Shown: positions 54,301 to 63,430 of the stretch, piece by piece
Layout: every line of letters begins with the position of its first letter
Position numbering within the stretch: position 1 is the first letter of the stretch
Assembly: GCA_905221605.1 (NCBI GenBank)
Contig: CAJNDS010002297.1
Span: forward strand, 136,501-200,500
Origin: Symbiodinium natans
Taxonomy: Eukaryota; Sar; Dinophyceae; Suessiales; Symbiodiniaceae
Length of the DNA stretch: 64,000 nt
Direction of reading: 5' to 3'
Notes under the pieces: model-generated
Databases searched by the model: none
The model's input: the letters and a program-made list of their open reading frames with translations, nothing else
Told to the model about the DNA's origin: nothing
Made by a program: the position numbers and the translations under genes

Positions 54301-54419
54301 GGTCGTATATGGTTGTGAAACAAGCAGTGTCGAAAATCTACAGATGTCTGGTGGCTGTCTGCCTAGTTATGATGGCTGTCTGCCTGGCTGCAGCTGGTTC
54401 TTAAGCCATGATCGTGTCA

Positions 54420-54985
54420 TTCAGAGGTTTCAAAACCAATCAGAGGTTTCACAACCAAACACATGCATGTAAAATAAGCCAAAAAAACCTGTATATAGCA
54501 TGCATTATGTCAGGATGACTGCTTGATGAGTTGAAAAAATGGCTGAAAAAAAGATGGTTCTAAAACATGGGCTCTCAAAAAAATGCTTTTTAAAACTTAA
54601 ATAAAAAACATTGTCAAAACGGCCCCAAAAAAATTGACTCTAAGCTGCACAGCTCAATGTTCCAGCACAGTGCTTATATAGTTGTGCCTTCAAAGCCTCA
54701 GTAATCCAGCAGGGAAACCCTGAACCCTAACCCAAGGAGCAAGTCGGCACTGTGCTGAAAGGCGCTGCCTCCAAAAGGTTTGTGCCGAAAGGCGCAGCCT
54801 TGAATCCGAAACCCAAAACCCTAAACAACAAACCCTGGACCCTAACCCAAGGAGCAGGGGTGCAGCTCAAAATCGAAAGGCGCTGCCTGAGCAGAGCAAG
54901 ACCCAATTTGTCATTCCAGGCTCAAGGGGGGCACAGGGGCGATCATGCTGTCAAACCAAACTGTAAACTGTCAACCCCAGCCCCC
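54420..54985. other. Non-coding AT-richer stretch
   Basis: Tandem TCAGAGGTTTCA-AACCAA at 54,421-54,455 and A-rich text. From 54,755 come the stem-loop repeats described separately. Confidence 0.5.
54757..54890. repeat. Stem-loop repeat GAAAGGCGC(T/A)GCCT, three copies
   Basis: GCTGAAAGGCGCTGCCT, GCCGAAAGGCGCAGCCT and ATCGAAAGGCGCTGCCT lie within 130 bp. Inverted or variant copies recur at 59.75, 59.83, 60.06 and 63.15-63.29 kb. Confidence 0.7.
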
Positions 54986-55215
54986 CCCCCCCCACCCCCC
55001 CTCTCCTTGCATTCTGGGCAAGTTGCGACGACCCAGATTTGTTCTTCTTCAGCAGTCCTGCCCTCGGCAAGGGTTTTCCTAGTGGTTTGCTTGAACAGGT
55101 GGATACTGGTAAGTTCTTCTGGGCATGAGCAGACACTGTTGATCCTGTGGTGAAGCCATGTGAATGTTGACTTTTTGCTTTGTCCTGTTTGTCGCTGTAA
55201 GGCATGTTGCTTCAC
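54985..55215 (-). CDS. Possible exon with C-x2-C pair
   Basis: The minus-strand frame reads KSTFTWLHHRINSVCSCPEE, then TRKTLAEGRTAEEEQIWVVA and TCPECKERG before running into poly-G-encoded glycines. The composition is protein-like, and two cysteine pairs (CSC, CPEC) could bind metal. No family is recognised. It is probably one exon of a minus-strand gene; the ends are not determinable. Confidence 0.35.
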
Positions 55216-55317
55216 TTCGAGAACTCCACACCAACAACACTGTGCGGCACTAAGCTGACAGTAGTGCAGAAATGCATTTCAGAGCTGTTCTTGCGGTTTG
55301 TGTGTGTGGGGGGGGGG

Positions 55318-55540
55318 TTTGTTGTCAGTGCACAAGTGCCACTCTGCCAGCAGTCATGAAACGAATCAGAATGTGACCCTCTGAAACCGTTGAGGCTCAA
55401 GTGCAGGGCTCATACAGTCGGTCACCGAAACACGAGCAGTATAGGTGCGATAGAGAAATCTTAAAGGACAGGAATTCCACTGAAAGGCTTCTATGCACAG
55501 GTGCGTCCAAAAAAACTGACGCACTCGGTCACCAAACATG
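55318..55540 (+). repeat. Segmental duplication, copy A
   Basis: TTGTTGTCAGTGCACAAGTG through GACAGGAATTCCACTGAAAG is repeated at 56,898-57,108 with about 90% similarity by eye. It contains the KHEQYR--REILKDRNST coding module, also present at 55,529-55,594. Confidence 0.8.
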
Positions 55541-55593
55541 AGCAGTACAGGCGCAATAGAGAAATCTTGAAGGACAGGAATTCCACTGGCTCA

Positions 55594-56589
55594 ATGGGGA
55601 AAAAAGAGCAGAACCTGAGAAAGAAGAACACTCCCAGTGGCCGGGAGCGCAAAGACTTGCGATTGCAGTGCAACGACTTGAAGCAGAAGCTTAAAGACCT
55701 GCAGGCCCGGCATGTCCATTCATGGGAGTTGTTTTTTGTTGACCCTACTTGCCCGGACCCTGCTGTTGCCCAGAGGAGAAGTTTGACAAGCTGCAGCAGG
55801 AGCATAACCTCGGTCTCGAGGCCAATCTAGCTCTGGTGCAGGAGAGAGACCTTCTCTTGAAAGAGAACAAGGCCAGGTCGGGAAGCAAAAACATGCAAAC
55901 ACTTGCAATTTGCAATCTTGAAACATCCCTCAAGCTGTTGCCCAGAGGAGAAGGTTGACAACCTGCAGCAGCAGAAGGATGACCTCGAGCAGCAGCATGA
56001 CCTTCTCTTGAAAGAGAGCAAGGCCAGGTCGGGAAGCAAAAACATGCAAACTCTTGCAATTTGCAATCTTAAAACATCCCTCAAGCTGTTGCCCAGAGGA
56101 GAAGTTTGACAACCTGCAGCAGCAGCAGCATGACCTCGAGCAGCAGCATGGCTTCGCCCTCCAGGTCAACCTAGCTTTCCTGCAGGAGAGAGACCTTCTC
56201 TTGAAAGAGAACGAGGCCAGGTCGGGAAGCAAAAACATGCAAACACTTGCAACTTGCAGTCTTAAAGCATCCCTCAAGGAGCTAAAGTCGTTCCAGCCAG
56301 CGCTGCTGAAAGCTCACAAGGAACGTATCCTTGAACTCCGGATCCAGAAGGCAGACGAAATCACAAAGGCCGACCAAACCGGGTTTGGGGTTGAGGGGTG
56401 CATGTTTGTCTTTAGGGTTTAGGGTTGGGGGTAAATGTTGAGTTGTTCCAGGCAAAAGAAGCCATCTTCGCGATGAGACTGGAAGAGTTACAAGCTGCCG
56501 CCTTGCAAGCTGCCGCCTCGTCTGCTGCAGAGTCGCAATCGCCCACCACGGTTGTAACACCCGACAAGGAGCCCGAGGATTCAGATTGA
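55594..56589 (+). CDS. Coiled-coil protein, six exons, all GC-AG introns (paralog of 60.3 kb gene)
   Basis: Proposed exons: 55,594-55,704, 55,776-55,871, 55,948-56,022, 56,099-56,215, 56,279-56,368, 56,452-56,589. Each length is a multiple of three, every donor is AG|GC and every acceptor AG|G, giving about 208 residues. The protein begins MGKKEQNLRKKNTPSGRERK, is an uninterrupted Gln/Glu/Leu-rich coiled coil (EEKVDNLQQQKDDLEQQHDL-like), and ends PTTVVTPDKEPEDSD. Exons 2-4 are duplicated versions of one another. Introns 2 and 3 (76 bp each) differ at about two positions, so the unit multiplied recently. The N-terminal part aligns with the gene at 60,314 (RKK-TPS-(E)ER-DLR), but this copy stops before the C-terminal domain. 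The frame is open upstream of the first ATG (KHEQYRRNREILKDRNSTGS), so the true start may be earlier. Self-association is likely; no partner is known. Confidence 0.68.
55776..56278 (+). repeat. Tandem exon-intron repeat, three units
   Basis: Units start GAGAAG(T/G)TTGACAA at 55,776, 55,948 and 56,099. Each is followed by a GCCAGGTCGGGAAGCAAAAA intron. Confidence 0.85.
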
Positions 56590-56897
56590 GTGGCTTGGGA
56601 TGCACTCGGACTCCATACCCTTACTTTGCTAAACCTCTAAACCCACTGAAGCGCCGTTGATCTCCCAGGAACACCAGGATGATGTGGGATGATTGTGGCT
56701 ACTTGTGCGGTCTTGGAATACTTACCAGTGATCTTCTTGGAGTTCTTGTGTTCCAGAGCTTTGTGAGTCGGCCCATCGTTGCGTCGATCATGTTTGGAAG
56801 GCAGTGCGACCTTCACTGTTTCACCAAATGCTCGCAAGCACAAGTGATAGCAAAGAAGCTTTGCTTTCTGACTGTGAGCTGGCTGACTCTGATCTTG
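56590..56897. other. Downstream spacer
   Basis: No gene signal beyond short open frames. It leads into duplication copy A'. Confidence 0.4.
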
Positions 56898-57108
56898 ATG
56901 TTTGTTGTCAGCGCACAAGTGCCACTCTGCCAGTGACCCTCTGAAACCGTTGAGGCTCGAGTGCAGGGCTCATACAGTGGGTCACCGAAACACAAGCAGT
57001 ATAGGTGCAATAGAGAAATCTTAAAGGACAGGAATTCCACTGAAGGGCTTCTATGTACAGGTGCAGCCAAAAAAACCTGACACACTAGGTCACCGAAACA
57101 CGAGCTGC
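56898..57108 (+). repeat. Segmental duplication, copy A'
   Basis: Second copy of 55,318-55,540. The REILKDRNST module is kept but ends in a stop (GAAKKT*), and the copy ends just before the ATG at 57,110. Confidence 0.8.
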
Positions 57109-57109
57109 C

Positions 57110-57642
57110 ATGGACCCGCGGTCTGCTCTGAAGTCAAAAGCAAAGCCGACGGAGCCACCTGCACCTTGGCTGGATGCGCAGCGGACCTCAGAGCAGCAGC
57201 CGGCTCAGATGCTTCAGACTGCTCTGCAGACGAAAGCACAGCCGACGGAGCCACCTGCACGGCTGGATGCGCAGCGGACCTCAAAGCAGCCGGCTGAGCA
57301 GGAGCAGGGTGAGGTGGAGCTTCAGGGTGAGGTGGAGCTTCAGGGTGAGGTGGAGCAGGGTGAGGTCAAGCAGGGTGACGTGGAGCAGGGTGACGTGGAG
57401 CAGGGTGAGGTGGAGCAGGGTGAGGCGGAGCCCCGGACATGTTTTGGATTTTTCGTTTGATGGTTTTCATGTGTTGTGCAAGTCCAGTCAGGCACTTAAT
57501 CCAAGTCTAAACTTAGGTGACTGCAGAGCACATCCGCTCCAAGTGGAACCAGTTCGTGGATGAGCTCCCCACTTGGTGGAGCCACCTGAAGGTCAAGGGC
57601 TCCGGATCCGTTTCAAGCTCCTTTGACCGACTGCACAGCTGA
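57110..57642 (+). CDS. Repeat-rich acidic protein with WNQF--ELPTWW exon
   Basis: ATG at 57,110 opens MDPRSALKSKAKPTEPPAPW. A module of about 31 residues (K-KPTEPPA-LDAQRTS-Q) occurs twice, followed by a degenerate 15-bp tandem repeat giving EQGEVEQGEV-type acidic text. The open frame ends after CFGFFV, but a likely second exon follows an ACTTAG|G acceptor at 57,517. It reads VTAEHIRSKWNQFVDELPTW then WSHLK, in phase 0, and ends at TGA 57,642. The donor is probably a GC site near GGTGAG|GCGGAG. Low-complexity exon 1 joined to a compact Trp-rich motif suggests a dispersed dinoflagellate family; function is unknown. It lies immediately after duplication copy A', so the segment may have supplied its promoter or 5' region. 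Confidence 0.5.
57300..57427 (+). repeat. 15-bp tandem repeat GGTGAGGTGGAGCAG
   Basis: About eight units with GACGTG and CTTCAG variants. Each contains CAGGGTGAGG, a splice-donor-like string. Confidence 0.85.
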
Positions 57643-57649
57643 CAATTGC

Positions 57650-57970
57650 AACACCCTGGCAAAAGAAGATTCGCTGTTCTAGAAGTCTGCAGAGAATCCA
57701 AAGACCGAAGCCCTGGTGTGTCACAAAAAGCTGAGGTCGGTTGCCTGGGCCGATGGTTCGCCTTCGAGGCCTGTCGCCAGGGTCACAGCTTCCACAACGA
57801 AGTCCCACAATAACAAAACCATCTGCTGAAGCCCAGCTGTCGACTGAGTTTACACTTCACAGTCACATCATCTGTGCAGCTGCCCTTGTGTGTGTGTGCT
57901 TGTGTTGCATCGAAGTGTTTTTGGGTTTTGTGCTTTGGGAGAGGTACAGGAGAGGTCAGGTACTACGGGA
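57650..57970. other. No recognised feature
   Basis: No coding signal beyond short frames. A short GT run lies near 57,890. Confidence 0.35.
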
Positions 57971-57973
57971 GAA

Positions 57974-58247
57974 GGTAAAGGGGGAGAGTGCTGCGGCTGT
58001 GTGCTTGCAGGAATATACATAGCGCAACCGGTTGCGCTTTGGGAGTGCTTGCAGGTTGCAAGCACCTGGAAGACACTTACGGCTGTGTGCTTGCAGGAAT
58101 ATACATAGCGCAACCGGTTGCGCTTTGTGAGTGCTAGCAGGTTGCAAGCACCTGGAAGACACTTACGGCTGTGTGCTCAGGAATATACATAGCGCAACCG
58201 GTTGCGCTTTGTGAGTGCTTGCAGGTTGCAGGTAAAGGGGGAGAGTG
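57974..58247. repeat. Three 86-bp tandem repeats bounded by a 17-bp direct repeat
   Basis: Units start GGCTGTGTGC at 57,995, 58,081 and 58,167. Each contains the perfect palindrome AGCGCAACCGGTTGCGCT. GGTAAAGGGGGAGAGTG flanks the array at 57,974 and 58,231. Confidence 0.9.
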
Positions 58248-58249
58248 TA

Positions 58250-58555
58250 GCGGGGAGGGCTCCGCCAACAAGCAAACAAATAGCCTCCAAACCCTAGACC
58301 CTAAACCTCAACCACCAGTACAGTACATGTTCTGTCGAAAGAACCTTGCAAGCAAGCAGACTCTGCCCCTTTTTTTTCCCTCGCAAGCGAGTTGGACTTC
58401 TGAATCTTTGTGTGTGCATCAGTACACAAATTTCAGCCATGAAACTCATGGTATTCAAAGCAAGTCGAGGCTTGCAGTATCGATTCCGGGGTAAGAGCTT
58501 AAGGTTTGAGGAAATCTGCCACAGTGGTTTGATTCAGGAATAAACTGCAACCCTC
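58250..58555. other. No recognised feature
   Basis: A single CCCTAGACCCTAAA remnant near 58,290 and no coding signal. Confidence 0.4.
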
Positions 58556-58559
58556 GCAC

Positions 58560-59103
58560 TCACACGCCCCGGGCAGCAAGCATATCATTAAAGACAGTGA
58601 CATGCTCCCAAGTCCATGTCGGCTGGCAGGCGAACATGTCCTGGGCCATTGGCATAGACAGCTCAAGGAACTTCTTCAAAGCCAACACCCAGCGGCGCAA
58701 ATGGTAGAAAACCTTTCGGCTGCGACGACACTCGGATCCCATCGTAGACGAACATCAGGAATCCTTCTGTAAAATCGCCCGCATTCTTGTCGTCGCTACG
58801 ACCATACATCTCACGTGGAAGGAGGACCACCATGCCGAAGTACCAGAACCAGTTTCCTGGAGAGAAACGGTTTCCAGCCTCAGGGTTCTCACGGTGGAAT
58901 TCCATCCACCGATGGTGCCAATGCTTGATCGGCGTTCCCAGTGTCCAGCTGGCTCGGTACCTCTCCATGAGCAACTCCAGGAAACTTTGCTCCTCAAACA
59001 GCGTTGTGTAAAGCTGAACCAGCAACTGGTGCAGCTCCTCTCTTGCTGATGGCAGCTCGTTAAGTTCCACCAGAGGCTGCTGAGCATTTCCGGCCACGGC
59101 CAT
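58560..59103 (-). pseudogene. Conserved-looking protein gene broken by a one-base frameshift
   Basis: ATG at 59,103 opens MAVAGNAQQPLVELNELPSA and continues through LMERYRASWTLGTPIKHWHH, FSPGNWFWYFGMVVLLPREM and DFTEGFLMFVYDGIR, compact and rich in aromatic residues. In that frame translation soon ends (GFEEVP*). The next frame stays protein-like for about 48 more codons, VFYHLRRWVLALKKFLELSM to FNDMLAARGV, with TGA at 58,560. The shift occurs between about 58,740 and 58,700. A 19-nt segment there (GTGTCGTCGCAGCCGAAAG) would restore the frame if removed, but that is far too short for a normal intron. So it is a pseudogene, an assembly error or a genuine frameshift. I do not recognise the family. 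The gene runs opposite to its neighbours. Confidence 0.55.
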
Positions 59104-59172
59104 TGGCAAGTTGGGACAGTCAGACAAACAAGGACTGCAGTGGGGCCAAAATTGCTGAAGAAAACACAATGT

Positions 59173-59267
59173 CTAATATCCAGTGTAACAAGAATGCTCT
59201 TGTAAACTGTGTGGAACTAAAAGTCCAAAGCCCTAAGACGGCCCGCCTTCATTTCTTTCCAGAAGCA
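59173..59267 (+). repeat. Dispersed repeat, copy 1 (about 95 bp)
   Basis: CAAGAATGCTCTTGTAAACT through TCATTTCTTTCC matches 63,428-63,523 with few differences. Confidence 0.8.
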
Positions 59268-59559
59268 GCCCCTTTAGTGCATCCATGTCGAGTAGTAGGT
59301 GCATATTTCAGCACAAAGCACTCCTTTAACTTCAGCACTAAGCCTTAGTCACTAAGCACTCCTTCAAGCCACCCTCTACCCCCTGTCTCGGACCTCCAAA
59401 TGTGCCAGTGCTCCACTGTTTCCAGGCATACCAGCGCACCATCATCATGTCCAGGGCCTAGCAGGCTTTGCAAGTCCAGGGTTTAGGGTTTAGGAGTTAG
59501 GTTTAACTCTTATTCAACTCTCCTAATCAACCTTCCTAGAGCCTTAACACTTTGAACCT

Positions 59560-59885
59560 TCCTAAAGGTTTAGGGCTTGGGCTCGGGCATCGGTTTGGGT
59601 ATCCAAGCCTGGGCATCGATTTGTTTCGGGTTTCGTGGGTATCGGGTTTTGTGGGTTTGGGGTTTGGGTATCGGTTTGGGTATCGAAGCCTGCAGTTGTT
59701 TGTTTCGAGTTTCGTGGGTATCGGGTTTTGTGGGTTTGGGGTTTGGCCTTCTCAGGCTGCGCCGCGAGGCGCAATGCCTGGTTTCCTGGGTATCGGGTTT
59801 AGTGGGTTTGGGGTTTGGGCTTCTGAGGCTGCGCCGCGAGGCGCAAAGCCTGCAGTTTGTTTGGAGGGTTGTGGGTTTGGGGTTT
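59560..59885 (+). repeat. GGGTATCGGGTTT / GGTTTGGGGTTT repeat block
   Basis: Repeated GTTTCGTGGGTATCGGGTTT and GGCTGCGCCGCGAGGCGCAA segments. Gly/Phe-rich open frames are shadows. Confidence 0.75.
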
Positions 59886-59889
59886 AGTG

Positions 59890-60313
59890 TTGGGGGTACC
59901 CAAACGAGTCTCAGTCCGTACCCTACACTTCTGCGAGCAGCACACTTGGCCCCAGCTTTATGTAGTCGTGCCTAGTTCATGGTTTGCGTTCACGCTCTAG
60001 AGTTTAAGTTGTACGGTTCGGTGCAGTATGTTCAGCAGCCACAAGGAGTAGGCCGCCACAGTGCCGAAAGGCGCAGGGGCGATCGTACAAGAAATTGCAA
60101 ACCCAGGGTGCAGTGTAGAAACCAGTTTGTGCATTCCATAGGATTTAAGGCTTAGGTGTAGTCAGTGTAGTCTTGCAGCAAAGCCCTGTGCCACCTCACC
60201 TCAGGCAAGACTGCAACCGTGATGAGCATACTGTTGCAGGAAGCTAATAATTACATAGGCTGTTCTTAACATAGCCCCCCCCCCCAGCCAACCACTACAG
60301 CCACTAGCTCGCA
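59890..60313. other. Upstream region of the 60.3 kb gene
   Basis: It contains one stem-loop repeat (GTGCCGAAAGGCGCAGG, 60,061) and no coding signal. It presumably holds the 5' untranslated region. Confidence 0.4.
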
Positions 60314-62735
60314 ATGTCGGGCCCATGGAATCCAGGTTGGAGTCAACACTGGAACCAACACTGGAATCAAGATTGCAGACAAGGTTGGAGTCAAGAGTCG
60401 ACAGAGCCGGCTTCATCCCACAATGAGCCTCAGCTCACCCGCAGGCAAAGGGAGAACAAGCGAAAAAAGGAGACTCCATCCAACGAGGAAAGAAGGGACT
60501 TGCGGTGGGCCGTCAGCAAAAAGCTGACTGCCACCCAGGAGGAAACACTTTCGCTGCAAGACCAGCTGGCTGAAGTCACCCAGCAAAGGGATGCGCTGCA
60601 AACCCAGCTGGATGCAACTGCCGAGGAGAGAGACACACTGCAGAAGCAGTGCTCGGATCTGCAGGCCCAGGGGGACAAGCTGCAAACCCAGCTGGACGCA
60701 ACCACCGAGCAAAGAGACACACTGCAAAAGCAGTGCTCGGATCAGCAGGCCGGGCAGGTTTAGGGTTTAGGTTTAGGGTTTAGGGTTTTGGGTTTTGGGT
60801 TCAGGGTTTGGGGTGCAACTCCTGTCCTAAACCTGAAACCGTACATGAAACCCTGTCCCTTGTTGTTGCCTCTGCTTGACCCTAACAGGTGCAACTTGAA
60901 GACCTGGAGCATCGGTGGGCGAAGTGCGTCGAAAGCAACAGGCTGGTCGAGGAGGAGCGCGACAGGCTCCTGAAGGACAACCAGGCCAGGTACGGTTCCA
61001 TACTCCAAGTAACTAATCGGAAGCATAAATTGGATGCAATCTTCAGAAAACCCGAATCCAACTGATGTCAGGAGAAAGACCAGAAACTGAAGGAGGCAGA
61101 GGAGCTCATCTCTGAGCTTCAAATTTGTCAGGCCGGCAAGGCCAATTCAATGCAAAGTAAACCCTAAACCCTTGGCCCCACTCTTAAGGCCCGCAAGCCC
61201 CATGCAAAGTCTTCCATGCACAGTCTTCTCATTAGCCCTAAACCCTGAACCCTGAACCCTAAACCCTGGCCAGGAAAATGAAACGAGGCAAGCAGATCTG
61301 CTCAAGGATCAAATGGGACATTGGATCGTGGATGCGGCCAGAGCAGATGTGTACAAGGAGAGAATGGAAAAGGCTCTTTTGGAGGTGGCCAAGTACAAGG
61401 CAGGACTGTGGATGTGCACAGCCTAGGGTTCAGGGTTTAGGGTTTAGGGTCTAGAGGTGGCTTAGAGTCTGAGAGCCCTGACAGGAGAAAATCTCCGAGC
61501 TGGAGAAAGGGGCCTCGCAGAGTGAGGCGGATCTTCGAAGTGCTCAAGAGCCTGCCAGCACTGCAGAGGCGGACATGGAGTAAAGACCGGGTTTGGGGTT
61601 TAGGGTTCAGTGTTGAGGGGAGCACTCATACCAACACCAGTCATTTATTTGTTCCAGGCAGAGAAGACCGTGTCTCATGTGGCTTGGGAAGCACTTCATG
61701 TTCATTTCCCTATTATATACATCTTAAAAGTTAAAACCTGGAAGACTTGAACCCTAAACCCCAGAAACCTCTTCACATCCAAGGATGAGTCAACAGCTGG
61801 AGAGGGGCAGCCGACTACTGTACGCCCGGCTGGAACTTTGCAGCAGGAGTCCAAGGCAGTGAAGAAGGGTACTCTGTTGTAGCTGCCCCTGTGCCCTCTC
61901 CTGTAACTGTTTCTATTTTTTTGAAGGCGGTTAAAATTAAGCGAGTCAGAAGCTGTGTGCAAAGGCGGTCTCCTCACTGGCAAAAGTCAAAGAAGAGCCC
62001 TCACTGGAAAAAGTCAAAGAAGAGCCCATGTCGGACGACGACATGCCAATGTGGGTGGAACACGAGATTGCGGAGCAGATCAAAGCCGACCTGTTGGAGG
62101 TGATCGATAGTGGGTGGGCCTACGACCGGTTCCACATGCAGCTGTATCCGAGGCCGGTGCGAGCTGCAAATGGCACTCCTGAAACTTGGAATGACCACGA
62201 AGGCCGGTTTGTCAATGCCAAGCTGGCGCAGCGCTGGCAAAAGTGGTCGTACTGCCCGGAGCCGGAACGTGTTTTGGCATCCTTCTTGGCAAGCCGGCCT
62301 GGGCTCCTCAGACTGGATGAGGAGTTGATGGGCCCGTCGACCCACCTTCTAGGCTTTTTGCGGGTGACGCTTCCGCCACAAGGGCAGCCGCTGCCTGGAG
62401 CCAACACCGACGAGACCGGTGTGGCCTTCCACGGCACACACCCGTATTGCCTCCGCAGGATCCTGCTGGAAGGTCTGCAGCCCTCCACTGCTGAAAGATC
62501 AGGCTCGCGTTATTTTTCTGGAGATGATGGTGAGTTTGAGGGCTTGTACGCCCACCACATGAACCGAGCGTCAAAGGCCCTGAACTACGCTCCGTTCTAC
62601 TCGTTCATGTTCTTGGATGTCGGACCTGAGGTCAAGTGGTGTCCCTATGCCCTGAGGACAGTGGTCGAGATCCAGTATGTCGTCGCGAACTCCAGGCCAA
62701 ACAAGAAGTCAGATCAGTTGCTTAGGAGCCCATGA
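60314..62735 (+). CDS. Coiled-coil protein with possible ART-like C-terminal domain, eight exons
   Basis: Proposed exons: 60,314-60,748 (or 60,757), 60,889-60,984, 61,072-61,131, 61,274-61,399, 61,485-61,568, 61,658-about 61,690, 61,784-61,855, about 61,965-62,735. All are phase 0, giving about 558 residues. Exon 1 starts MSGPWNPGWSQHWNQHWNQD, Trp/Gln-rich, then RRQRENKRKKETPSNEERRD and a heptad coiled coil (DQLAEVTQQRDALQTQLDAT-like, twice). Exons 2-6 extend the coiled coil. Exon 8 has a KVKEEP repeat, then a globular domain (VEHEIAEQIKADLLEVIDSG) with AFHGTHPYCLRRILLEGLQP. The H-G-T followed by IL-EGL resembles the first ADP-ribosyltransferase motif; Y (ALNYAPFY) and E (RTVVEIQYVV) come later in plausible order. 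Activity is unproven. Several introns are telomere-repeat filled, and nearly all donors are GC. Confidence 0.72.
60749..60888 (+). other. Intron 1 of the 60.3 kb gene, opening in telomere-like repeat
   Basis: CAG|GCCGGGCAG|GTTTAGGGTTTAGG offers two in-phase donors, one GC and one GT formed by the TTTAGGG repeat itself. It closes CCCTAACAG|G. Confidence 0.6.
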
Positions 62736-62779
62736 GGTGAACTTTAAACTTTTGGATATACAAAGCCCCTACTAAAAGA

Positions 62780-63430
62780 AAAGTTTAAACTTTTTTGGGC
62801 CAGGGTATTGGGCAACTAAGGTTGATCCTGAAACCAGGATGTTACAAGGTCGTCGCCCTGCTTGTCCAGACAAAGGCCCCGAGCCAAATGCAGCTCGGGG
62901 AATGGATTGGCCCGTACAAAGCAAAGGAGGAGGCTGCAGCGCCGCCGGAGAGGTGAAAAAGTTTCCCATTCTGGAAACCTGATGATAAGATTGCCTGAGT
63001 TAGTGTACTTTGTGGTTTGTTTTTTTGGGCATTTATGTCGTCCCTCAGGAACCAATTCCATAATCTTGGGAACTTTTTCCGAGATCTTGGGACATGTGTA
63101 AATTTGTTCAGGTTTGGGGTTTGGACTTTGTTCGGAGTTTGGACTTCTCAGGCTGCGCCCCTCGGCTCAAAGCCTGCAATTTATTCGGAGGGTTCGGAGG
63201 CTGCACCTTTCAGTGTTTCTGTATGGGGACATACTTGAATAGGAACTGTTTGCAGTTCTAAGGAACCTTGCCTTTCAGGCTGCACCTTTCGGCGCAAGCC
63301 GTTTGTTTCTGTGTGGAGAAGACAGGTGAGTAGGAACTGGTTTGCAATTATACTATCTTGCAAATCACCTGTCAGAATTCCTGGAACTAGAAAGCATCAT
63401 CCCCCCAAACCGTTCCAAACAGAATCACTA
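62780..63430. other. Downstream region with stem-loop repeats
   Basis: GGCTGCGCCCCTCGGCTCAA (63,150), GGCTGCACCTTTCAG (63,203) and GGCTGCACCTTTCGGCGC (63,278) are members of the stem-loop family. No gene is seen. Confidence 0.5.

Noticed and set aside
54046-54404. Plus-strand open frames overlapping the minus-strand fragments
   Set aside because: Composition less protein-like than the minus frame; left unannotated, though strand choice here is not certain.
59552-59975. Gly/Phe-rich open frames
   Set aside because: Repeat-derived text (GGGTATCGGGTTT), two frames equally open.
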